Positions 56,071 to 64,000 of a DNA stretch of 64,000 bases are shown here, piece after piece (position 1 is the stretch's first letter; the number at the start of each line of letters is the position of its first letter). The stretch comes from Mycoplasmopsis sturni DSM 22021. GTDB lineage: Bacteria; Bacillota_I; Bacilli_A; Mycoplasmatales; Metamycoplasmataceae. Below the pieces are notes generated by a model that was given only the letters and a program-made list of their open reading frames with translations, ran no database searches and was not told where the DNA came from. The DNA lies in assembly GCF_000701485.1 (NCBI RefSeq), contig NZ_JNIZ01000003.1, forward strand, positions 186,001 to 250,000. Direction: 5' to 3'. A program made the position numbers and the translations under genes.

Positions 56071-56879
56071 CTGTATTTGATATCGGCAATACAAATATTA
56101 AATTATCAGCTTATAAAGTCAAAACTTTAGAAGAATATCAAATCATTCTTTCAACAACAGTTGTAGGTCCTACGGAAAAATTATTGACAGATCCTGATTT
56201 AATTAGAGAAAAAATTAAAGAAATTATTGGAGATAAATTATTAAATAATTTTGTTTTTTTAGTGGGCTCATCAATTCATTCTTTAAGTGTTATTTTATCT
56301 GACATACTAAAAGAATTGCAAGTAGCTTATAAAATTATTGATCATGATTATAATTTTAAAATTAGTTCTTCCAAAAGAGAAAAAAAACATATTGGACTAG
56401 ATATTTTAGGATACTCTAATTATGTTGGCTCGTTAGCAAAAACAACGTTAGCAATTATGTTAGGCACTGCTTGCGTATCGCTTTTTATTGATGAAAATGA
56501 GATACAAAGTGCATCTATTATGCCCGGAATTTCTTTATCTTTTGAGGCTCTTTTACAGCGTTTAAGCAAGTCAAAGTCAGGAAATCAAAATTGAAAATAT
56601 CAAATTATGCAAAGCTTAGAATATGGTTATAGTACATCTAGTGCATTAAATTTTGGCTATACTAATATGATTTTAGGAATCATATTAGGTTCTTATTTTG
56701 CACTAAAAAATGAAGATAGAAAAAAAATCCAAACTATTTATCTTTCGGGCATGGATATTCAAAACTTCGAAATTATTTTGAGTTTATTTAAGAAAGCAAC
56801 TGATTCTAAGGTAGAAATAATTTATGATGCCAATTTAATTACACTAGGGTATTTAAAAGCGTATTTAGAGACAAAATAA
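56058..56879 (+). CDS. coaX: Type III pantothenate kinase
   Basis: 273 aa. DIGNTNIKLS (phosphate-1), IMLGTACVSLF (phosphate-2-like GTA) and MPGISLSFEALL are the CoaX signature sites; HIGLDILGY fits the conserved GxDR-like segment in altered form. It phosphorylates pantothenate, the first step of CoA synthesis. Overlaps coaBC and ends in a terminator. The substitution of the usual GADR-type Arg region should be checked, but fold and context support function. Confidence 0.88.
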
Positions 56880-56905
56880 AAGTAGCTTGTTGCTACTTTT
56901 ATTTA
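56878..56905. terminator. Bidirectional terminator, coaX and metalloprotease genes
   Basis: AAAAGTAGC-TTGTT-GCTACTTTT, T-rich on both strands. Confidence 0.82.
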
Positions 56906-58959
56906 TTTTGAAATTCAATTATTGGTGCTGTTTGATTTCCTTGCGAATCATAATCTAAATTAACATAAAGACGAGATAATCATGAAGTATTTATTCCATC
57001 TGCAGAACGAAGATTAGTAACTAATCGATCAGAATAAACACTTGGAAAAACTTTTGTATCAATTTCATTATCTTCGGCAATACCATTTTGATTTAAATCT
57101 TTTCAAAAATAAATTTTACTATCTTGATTAATTTCTACAAAGTCTTCTGATATGTATGGAATGAAATTGGTTTGAGGGTAAATTCGAGTTTGAGCTTGTA
57201 TTTCTCTTTGATCTTCATCAAGTAAAAATGCCCCCGTATCGTGAGTTTGTTTTCCAAAAAAGTTAAAAGTATCCATATATTTAAATTTAGTTGTTGTTTT
57301 ATGGTTTTTCTTATCAATTAGTACAAATCCAGTATATGTTTTTGAAGGAAGATAACCAGAAAATTTAATTTTATTTAAGTCTGCATCTTCGGTTTTTATT
57401 TCATTGTGTAACTTATTGTCATCGCTAATTTGGTCATTTCATTTTCAAGTTACTTTGGGGTAAATTTGAGCAATTGCCTTTCCGTAACCCATATTATTTA
57501 AAAATAATTGGTAAAACGATCTAGCGTTATTTTTTAATAATTGAGTTTGTTGGCCGTTTTGGTCATTAAAATGAATTTGACCACCAAAAATATTATTTGG
57601 CATTACAAGATGATTTTTTTGAAATAAGTTTTCATTTTGTATGATTTCTTGTAAATTTAATTGATAAACCTTAGCTCAATCATCGCTTTGAGAAAACAAA
57701 TGCATTTTAGTGTTATATCTTTGATCTCTTTCGATGCTTCCGTATCAATTAAGTAAAAAATCACCGTCTTGTAAAGTATAAAGAGGAGAACCTAGTTGTA
57801 GGTAATTTTCATAAGCATATTTAGTATATTCACGAGGAATTAACTCGGTTAATGAATATAAATATTGCAATCTTTGTCCATTAACGACTCAATTTGCATC
57901 TTTTATATAACTAAAATATCAATTTTTAAGGTTCTCTTCATTATTTAAGTATTTTATGTCTCATTTATTTGAACCTAACAATGATCCGGTAACTTCTTCA
58001 TCGGTATTGGCTAATTTTCAAACTGAGTTTAAACTTAATCAATTGCTAAGAATTTTTTTATTAAACAATTCATCGTTAGAAGAAGTAAGTGTTTTTCTTT
58101 GAGTATTAAAATGTAGCAATTGTTTAAATCTTGTTGCGAAATCATAATTTCAAAGCTGTTCGCTAGAAAATTCTTTTTCTTCGGCTAATCCTGCATAGAG
58201 GATTTTTAAGGATTTTTGAGAGTCTTTTTTGGATATCAAGCCACTTTTAGTGGCGATTTCTGCATATGAATTACTTCAGTGGTGCATATATTCGTGGAAA
58301 ATAGTAGGCATGATTTGCGATAAAATTCCATAAAGTGAAACCCCATGTTCTAAAAGTCTTTGTCCATTAACATAGATGTTGCGATTGGCTGGCAAGTATA
58401 ATCCTGAGGCCTCAGAGGGAATTACATAAAAATCATTAATATTAATAGCCTCTAGATCAAAAACTTCAGGGCCAAAAGGAACTTTTCTTTTAAATTCTTG
58501 GGCTAATTTAACTAAAGCATTATTCCCTAACATATATCGATTGATGCCGTTAGAATCTTTAATATATGAGTATTCTCTAAAAATAATATTAGTGTAAGGA
58601 TCGATGAATTCTAATTTGTATCTTCCGTATTCATCAACAGATTCAGTGACATTTTCAAATTCTTCGACTTTATTATTAATATGAGAGAAGGCACCGTTTA
58701 AATCAGAAGTAACAACCTGCATGTCATATTTTTGCAATGGGATAATTTTATGCGGAGAGACTTCTGGGTCGTTAAAATCTTTATATTCTCTTAACTCTAA
58801 AGTTTTAGGATCGAAAGCTCCTAATTTATCATTTTTAGTAGTATTTGGGGTTGTAGTAAGCAATTGAGTTAGTTTAAAGGAACCATAGGCTATAACTCCC
58901 AAAATACCTGCAGATACAACAGATAAACCTGCGATCGTAAGTGCTTTTCATTTTTTCAT
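56899..58959 (-). CDS. Membrane-anchored zinc metalloprotease-like protein
   Basis: 686 aa. One N-terminal TM (about 5-30, MKKWKALTIAGLSVVSAGI) and a long extracellular part. HEYMHH (HExxH, about residues 222-226) is the zinc-binding core; no lipobox. It resembles the mycoplasma metalloprotease family that I recall being annotated as 'MYPU_1760 family', but this is from memory. The remaining sequence is rich in Trp (many UGA), Asn, Tyr and Lys. Substrate unknown. AAGAAAG ribosome site. Confidence 0.75.
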
Positions 58960-58983
58960 TTTAATTATTTCTTTCTTGATTAA

Positions 58984-58989
58984 ATTATA
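58984..58989 (-). promoter_or_regulatory. -10 box of the metalloprotease gene
   Basis: TATAAT on the minus strand 24 bp before the ATG, with a TTGAAT -35 at a 19-bp spacer. Confidence 0.4.
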
Positions 58990-59061
58990 TATTTTATAAA
59001 TATTTTAAATTCAAATAAAATGACAGTATTTTTTTGTTTTTTAGCAAAGCTAAGAAAAAGA

Positions 59062-59090
59062 GAAAAGAAAAAAGCAAGTGTTACTTGCTT
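59062..59090 (-). terminator. Intrinsic terminator of pyrH-frr
   Basis: On the minus strand AAGCAAG-TAACA-CTTGCTT then TTTTCTTTTC. Confidence 0.8.
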
Positions 59091-59640
59091 AAACTTTTAA
59101 AATATCAGCTTCTTTATCTTTGGTCATTTGGTCAATTTTAGTAATTTGATTATCAATAAATTTTTGCACTTGGTCTAAATAATTTTTCTGCACGTCTTCA
59201 GAAAGTTCTTCATCATTTTTAATTTGTTTATTGATGTCTTGACGAGCATTTCTAACACCAACTTTAGCTTGCTCTGTAAATTTAGCTATGCTTTTGACTA
59301 ATTCTTTTTTACGTTGTGTAGTAAGTTGAGGAAAGTTTAATCTCACTTGGTGCCCTTCATCTACTGGGGTTACCCCTAAATTAGCATTTAAAAGAGCTTT
59401 ATTGATTTCTTTGACTGATGTAACATCATAAGGTTTAATTAATAATTGTTGTGGTTCAGGAACTGAAATATTGGCTAATTCTTCAAGCATAGTTGGAGAA
59501 CCATAATATTCAACTTTGATTCCTTTTACAAGTTGCGGGTTTGCTCTACCTGTTGAAATTTTTGATAATTCAAAACGATAGTGATTAATTGCTTTTTCAC
59601 ATTTCTCTTCTAATTCAAGTAAGTATAATCCAATTTCCAT
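59089..59640 (-). CDS. frr: Ribosome recycling factor
   Basis: 183 aa, usual length. ISTGRANPQLVKGIKVEYYG, ISVPEPQQLLIKPYD, LRLNFPQLTTQRKKELVK-like NFPQLTTQRKKELVK, and DEELSEDVQKNYLDQVQKF are typical. Works with EF-G to split post-termination ribosomes. It begins in the pyrH stop codon (TAATG), the conserved pyrH-frr order. Confidence 0.98.
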   Translation of the reverse strand: MEIGLYLLELEEKCEKAINHYRFELSKISTGRANPQLVKGIKVEYYGSPTMLEELANISVPEPQQLLIKPYDVTSVKEINKALLNANLGVTPVDEGHQVRLNFPQLTTQRKKELVKSIAKFTEQAKVGVRNARQDINKQIKNDEELSEDVQKNYLDQVQKFIDNQITKIDQMTKDKEADILKV

Positions 59641-60356
59641 TATCTAGTTACCTCTGTGTGTGTAATTTGGTTTTTAAGTACTTTAACAATTGAGTCTTTT
59701 TCGAGTAAATTAAAAACTATTAAGTTAATATTGTTGTCTCTAGCCATACTTGTGGCAGTTAAGTCCATGACTTGAAGTTTTTTCTCTAAAATTTCATCAT
59801 AGGTTATTTTATCAAAGTGTTTAGCATTAGGGTTTTTTCTAGGGTCGCTATCGTAGATACCATCAACACGATTTTTACCCATTAAAATTACTTTAGCACC
59901 AATTTCTGATGCATATAATGTAGCAGCTGTGTCGGTTGTAAAGTAAGGGCGTCCTGTTCCACCAACGAAGATAACCACTTCTCCATCTTCAAGGTATTTG
60001 ATCGCCTTTTCATTAACATAGTATTCTACCACTCTTGAGTCCATACTAATTGAACTTACCACTCTTGATTTTAGTCCAATTTTTTCAAAACCGCTTCTTA
60101 AAGCTAGTCCATTCATAACAGTTGCTAGCATTCCGATGTAATCGGCATTATTTCTTGGAATACCGTTTTTTTCAGCGGAAGCCCCTCTTCAGAAGTTTCC
60201 TCCGCCAATTACGATTGAAATTTCAACCCCCATCTGGTTAATTTCTTTTAATTGCCTAGCAACATTTTCAACTAACTCAGGGTCAATAGCAAGGTTTTTT
60301 TCTTTATTTGCGAAACCTTCACCAGAAAGTTTTATTAAGATTCTTTTATATTTCAT
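59640..60356 (-). CDS. pyrH: UMP kinase
   Basis: 238 aa. RILIKLSGEGFA, the Gly-rich VIGGGNFWRGA (with a UGA Trp), VGGTGRPYFTTDTAATLYASEIGA, and KVILMGKNRVDGIYDSDP are the bacterial UMP kinase motifs. Hexameric amino-acid-kinase-fold enzyme making UDP. TGGAG ribosome site. First gene of pyrH-frr. Confidence 0.98.
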
Positions 60357-60505
60357 TTAATCTCCAAAAACTTATTTTTAAGTCACGATAATTATAATTA
60401 ATATTTTTTTATTTTGTAATTTTAAACTTAAAAAGTTTCTTATTTTAGAATTTTTAGGTCAATTCAATGTTGCTAATTATATTAAGAAAACTAGGGTTCA
60501 AGTTA

Positions 60506-60520
60506 TGGAAACGTTTTCCA
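60506..60520. promoter_or_regulatory. LacI/CcpA-type operator-like palindrome
   Basis: TGGAAA-CGT-TTTCCA, arms TGGAAA and TTTCCA round a central CG, resembles catabolite-responsive or LacI-family operators. It lies between divergent promoters of pyrH and the HAD gene, about 25 bp upstream of the HAD -10. Confidence 0.4.
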
Positions 60521-60545
60521 ATATACATTGCTTATTGAGTAAAAA

Positions 60546-60554
60546 TGGTATAAT
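60546..60554 (+). promoter_or_regulatory. Extended -10 promoter of the HAD-rnhC operon
   Basis: TGG-TATAAT, 29 bp before the ATG, with AGAAAGG as ribosome site. Confidence 0.55.
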
Positions 60555-60583
60555 TCTTTAACTACTAAAGAGAAAGGATAGAT

Positions 60584-61483
60584 ATGGAAAAACCAAGATA
60601 TTTATTCGCCATCGATTTAGATGGAACTACCTTACGTTCAAGTGCTACAGGCGAAATTCATGATGCTACGGTTAATGCAATTAAAAGAGCAACAAACGAA
60701 GGACATATTGTTTGTATTTTAACAGGTAGACCTTGAAGAAGTACAAAGTTTATTTATCAAGAACTTGGTCTTAATACTGTTGTGGGAAATTATAATGGGG
60801 CTCATATTCATCACCCTAGCGATGAGAGTTTTATTCCCTATGTTAAATATATCAACCTTAATGAAGCTCTTTACATTTTAGGTGATGAAAAAGTTCAAAA
60901 AGAAGTTACCAATATTGCTATTGAAGGACCAGATTGAGTTCAACTTCAGCACAGAGATGAAGAGCTTGAGAAAGTTTTTGGATTTAAAACTACTTCAAAA
61001 CTTAAAATTGGACTTGATTTTCACAAATTACCTTTAATGCCAACAGGTGTGATTTTTGATGTTAAGCAAACCACTGATGTTGAAGCACTTAGAAGATATC
61101 TTAAAGCTCGTTTTGGTGATTTAGCCGAATTTTCATATTGATCAAAAGGAGAAGGTCTTACTCCGGTATTTGATATGACTAACATTACTGCTAACAAAGG
61201 AAAAGCTTTAAGTATGCTTATTAGATATTACGATGTTGATGTAGAACATACAATTGCAATTGGTGATGGATTCAATGATGTACCTATGTTTAAAGTCGCA
61301 AATGTTTCTGTTGCAATGGGAAATGCTACAAAAGATGTTAAAAAATATGCAACTGTCAAAATTCAAAAGACCAACAAAGAAGGCGGAGTTGGGTACTACA
61401 TTAATAAATTTTTAGATAATCCAGAAGCTGAAATTAACAAAAGTAATGACCGTAAAGTTAAAAGAGATGAAATAACAGAATAA
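60584..61483 (+). CDS. HAD-superfamily (Cof-type) phosphatase
   Basis: 299 aa. Motif I FAIDLDGTTLRS (nucleophile Asp, general acid Asp), motif II LTGRPW, motif III Lys in ITANKGKALSML, motif IV IGDGFNDVPMF. C2B-type cap in between. Cytosolic sugar or nucleotide phosphate hydrolase; substrate unknown. Paralogue-like to the HAD at 12618-13427 but distinct. Stop overlaps rnhC (TAATG), giving a two-gene operon. Confidence 0.9.
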
Positions 61484-62184
61484 TGCAATACCTTGAATTT
61501 AGTGATCAAATCAACTTAGAAAACCAAAAGGTAATCGGTATTGATGAAACAGGAGTCGGAGACTATTTTACACCTTTAATATCTTGTGCTTTTTATCTTC
61601 CTAACCATTTAAAAGATTGAGCGTTAAGCATTGGAGTTAAGGACTCAAAAAAATTAACCGATAAAAAAGTTATTGAAATTGGACAAAAATTAAAAGCTAA
61701 TCGTGATGTTCGTTTTTCTGTGTATCGACTTAAGCAATCAACTTACAATGAAATGAGCAAAAATTATAATGCTCATGAACTCAAATTTTTTACTCATAAT
61801 GGGGCGCTTAATAATTTATTAAAACACGAAGAGAATACTGATTTTACGTTATTAATTGACAAATACACAACAACGAATTCAATTTTAAAATATGATCAAA
61901 AAATTTTGCAATGAAACAATTGAGCAAATTTTAAAAATTTTAATTTTAATACTTATTTAGCTCATAAAGCCGAATCAATTCATCTTTCGGTAGCTTGTGC
62001 ATCAATTATGGCACGTTATGAGTTAATTCATTTTATGCAAGCCCAATGTCGCACTTGGAATTTTCTTTTTCCGTTAGGTAGCTCAAAAAAAACTCAAGAA
62101 AAAGTTTTGGAATTCGAACAAAGATTTGGGATAGAAGCCCTTAATCAAGTGTGCAAAACAAGCTTTAAAAAAACAAAAGGATAA
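61483..62184 (+). CDS. rnhC: Ribonuclease HIII
   Basis: 233 aa. GIDETGVGDYFTPLIS carries the DEtGxGD(Y/F)F motif of RNase HIII, and VKDSKKLTDKK, YLAHKAESIHLSVACASIMAR complete the catalytic Asp/Glu set. Removes RNA from DNA-RNA hybrids. It lacks the long N-terminal TBP-like domain seen in B. subtilis HIII (233 versus about 313 aa), so the HII family is an alternative. Confidence 0.85.
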
Positions 62185-62197
62185 ATGTTTGTAATTA

Positions 62198-62206
62198 TGG
62201 TATAAT
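62198..62206 (+). promoter_or_regulatory. Extended -10 promoter of tRNA-Thr
   Basis: TGG-TATAAT, 35 bp before the tRNA 5' end. Confidence 0.6.
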
Positions 62207-62240
62207 TGTGAAGCGAAAATATTGCTCGCAATTATAAAAT

Positions 62241-62316
62241 GCCGTCATAGCTCAGCAGGCAGAGCACATCCATGGTAAGGATGGGGTCGCTGGTTCAAGT
62301 CCAGTTGTCGGCACCA
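62241..62316 (+). tRNA. tRNA-Thr (anticodon GGT)
   Basis: 76 bases with CCA encoded. Acceptor GCCGTCA/TGTCGGC (one T-T mismatch), D-stem GCTC/GAGC, anticodon stem CATCC/GGATG with loop ATGGTAA (anticodon GGT at 62274-62276), T-stem GCTGG/CCAGT with loop TTCAAGT. Reads ACC and ACU. Transcribed alone between its promoter and a terminator. Confidence 0.93.
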
Positions 62317-62331
62317 TTTCAGAAATGACCA

Positions 62332-62358
62332 AAAAATTCACCATTACGGTGAATTTTT
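62332..62358. terminator. Bidirectional terminator, tRNA-Thr and pip
   Basis: AAAAATTCACC-ATTAC-GGTGAATTTTT (11-bp arms); reaches the pip stop codon. Confidence 0.85.
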
Positions 62359-63265
62359 ATTTTATTTTACTAATTTCTTCTTTTAAATGTAAAAGAAGAT
62401 TATGTTCCCACATGCTATGACCGGCACCATCTACTAAAATTAATTTTGAATTTTTAAGACCTTTATTAAGTAATCATGCACCAATTGGTCTTGTATCAAC
62501 ATCTTGGCGTCCATGTACGATTGTTGTGGGGATATCTTCAATTTTTTCTAAGTTATTAAGAATGTAATTATCCTCTAGTAAAAAACACTTATTAACAAAA
62601 TAGTAACTTTCCATTAAAGATATTTGTTTATCTAATAAAGGATTTCTTTGTGAATTTTTAAATGCTTTAATTGAAACTAGAGAATCTTCTCAAGTTGCAA
62701 ATATTTCAAAAGCTTTTGTTTTGTTAGGGTTACTTGAAGTGAATAAATTAAAGTACTTTTGGATATTAGTGCTACCTGGATAAGAAGTAATGAAATTATT
62801 AAAAGTTTCAAAGTAGTCAGGATAAAAATCTGAAGCTCCTCCTTTTTCATATAAATAATCAATATCTTCTTGTCGTCCTAAAAAGACACCACGAAGAAGT
62901 AAACTTTGCACCTCTTCTGGGTATTTTATTGCAAAGCAAAGTGCAAGGGTTGTTCCTCAACTTCCGCCAAAGAGATTAATTTTACCTAGATTTAATTGTT
63001 TTTTAATATTAAGAATATCTTCAACTAGTAACTGGGTGTTGTTGTCTTTTAATTCTCCAAAAGGTGTGCTTTGATTGGTTCCTCTTTGGTCAATTAAGAC
63101 TACAAATTGAGTATCTAAATCAAATAATTGTCAAATTTTATCTGAGAATCCGCCCCCTGGCCCACCATGAATAACAAATATAGGAGCACCTTTTTGGTTT
63201 CCACAATATTGGTAATGAACCACGTGAATTGATTCGGTTTTTCAATATCCATGTTTTATTTTCAT
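62357..63265 (-). CDS. pip: Proline iminopeptidase
   Basis: 302 aa alpha/beta hydrolase. VIHGGPGGG (oxyanion), DQRGTNQSTP, the nucleophile elbow GGSWGTTLAL, RGVFLGR, VHGRQDVDTRP (acid Asp) and GAGHSMWE (His) match the Pip family (peptidase S33). Releases N-terminal proline from peptides, useful to an amino-acid-dependent mycoplasma. Several UGA Trp. No signal peptide. No strong ribosome site was noted. Confidence 0.94.
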
Positions 63266-63285
63266 TGTTTTATCCTAAAAAAGAA

Positions 63286-63303
63286 AATCCCAAAAGCGGG
63301 ATT
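63286..63303 (-). terminator. Intrinsic terminator of serS
   Basis: On the minus strand AATCCC-GCTTTT-GGGATT then TTCTTTTTT; ends in the serS stop. Confidence 0.75.
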
Positions 63304-64000
63304 ATTTAATGATTTCGCAGCCCATGTAAGGAATAAGGACTTTTGGAATACTAATTGAACCATCTTCATTTTGATAAATTTCAAGTAATGCAGCCACAAC
63401 ACGGTCAATAGCTAAGCCAGAACCATTCATGGTATGTGCATATTGGCTCTTACCTTGCTCATCTTTATATCTAATCATTGCTCTACGAGCCTGAAAGTCA
63501 CCCATATAACTAATTGATGAAACTTCTCGATATCTTTCTTCACTTGGTAATCAAAGTTCAAGGTCAATGGTTTTTCTTGAACCAAATCCCATATCACCTG
63601 TACATAAAAGCAACTCACGATAAGGGATTTCTAATTTTTCTAAGACATCTTTAGCATCATCTAACATTAAGTTATATTCTTTGAGTGCGTCTTCTTGAGT
63701 TGTTACTTTTACCAATTCAACTTTTTTAAATTGGTGTTGTCTTAAAATTCCTTTTGTATCTTTTCCTGAACTTCCAGCTTCGCTTCTAAAACATTCTGTA
63801 TAAGCTGTGGCACGATAAGGGATGCTTAAATCTATTAATTCATTATTGTAGTAATTAGTTAAGGTAACTTCGGCAGTAGGAATTAAGTAAAAATCATCAG
63901 TAGTAAGTTTAAATAGGTCTTCTTCGAATTTAGGTAATTGCCCAGTTCCGTAAAGAATATTTGATTTTACTAAAATAGGAGTAGTAAATTCTTGGTATCC
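63302..64000 (-). CDS. serS: Seryl-tRNA synthetase, C-terminal part (partial)
   Basis: 232 residues visible; the N-terminus is beyond the right edge. Motif 2 region [34 protein letters not shown] (quoted in part: [25 protein letters not shown]), [26 protein letters not shown], and motif 3 [17 protein letters not shown] are typical of SerRS. Class II synthetase charging tRNA-Ser. Confidence 0.97.

Noticed and set aside
60357-60583. Small stable RNA gene (SRP RNA, tmRNA or RNase P RNA) in larger gaps
   Set aside because: The gaps are AT-rich without the long GC-rich helices or conserved loops expected; only tRNA-Thr was found.

Overview
The window is a contiguous stretch of a wall-less Mollicute chromosome, most likely Mycoplasma/Mycoplasmopsis of the hominis-synoviae-pulmonis side. 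Reasons seen directly: very AT-rich DNA, and in nearly every gene UGA codons fall where conserved Trp is expected, so all genes were read with genetic code 4. Genes are packed with 1-30 bp overlaps (many TAATG stop/start junctions), lipoproteins carry a lipobox Cys, and there is a P80/P60/HinT operon as known from M. hominis. PTS fructose uptake and gpmI indicate a sugar fermenter. The species is not determined. No pseudogene, insertion sequence, prophage or CRISPR array was seen.

Layout: 1-4246 (-) is an ABC permease/ATPase operon with two lipoproteins. 4556-7680 (+) is rpsL-rpsG-fusA. 7752-10118 (+) holds two SPOUT RNA methyltransferases, a DivIVA/GpsB-like protein and rbgA. 10115-10675 (-) is a YgjP-like metallopeptidase. 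10742-12567 (+) is an Rrf2 regulator with a disulfide oxidoreductase. Then come a HAD phosphatase, hisS-aspS, rpmF, ruvA-ruvB, secDF and obg (+). 22574-28471 (-) is rimP-nusA-ylxR-infB-apt-chrA-chrA. 28549-32265 (-) is the P80-P60-HinT operon. 32556-33940 (+) is rplK-rplA. 34020-37846 (-) is fruR-fruA-fruK. 37961-44532 (-) is asp23-fakA-plsX-rnc-smc. 44736-46208 (+) is lysS. 46267-47913 (-) is a membrane nuclease. prs-rsmG, gpmI and plsY follow on +, gyrB and an ECF S-component on -, coaBC-coaX on +, a membrane metalloprotease and pyrH-frr on -, a second HAD phosphatase with rnhC and tRNA-Thr on +, and a proline iminopeptidase and the C-terminal part of serS on -.

The genes are mainly core housekeeping: translation, DNA topology and recombination, phospholipid precursor synthesis (FakA, PlsX, PlsY), CoA synthesis, nucleotide salvage and protein export. 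Surface systems are interspersed: lipoproteins, ABC transporter, nuclease and metalloprotease.

The most interesting signals are regulatory. (1) A set of genes has a -10 box placed so that the A of ATG is the predicted first transcribed base, with no Shine-Dalgarno: leaderless mRNAs. (2) An extended -10 module, TGG-TATAAT or a variant, recurs at seven or more promoters. (3) The rplK leader holds a motif resembling the ribosomal protein L1 binding site. (4) A terminator-like hairpin lies in the rimP-nusA leader. (5) A palindrome covers the start codon of the Rrf2 gene. (6) A LacI-type operator-like palindrome lies between pyrH and a HAD gene. L11 has a four-residue deletion of the proline loop and a long charged C-terminal tail. 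All regulatory claims rest on reading the sequence by eye.
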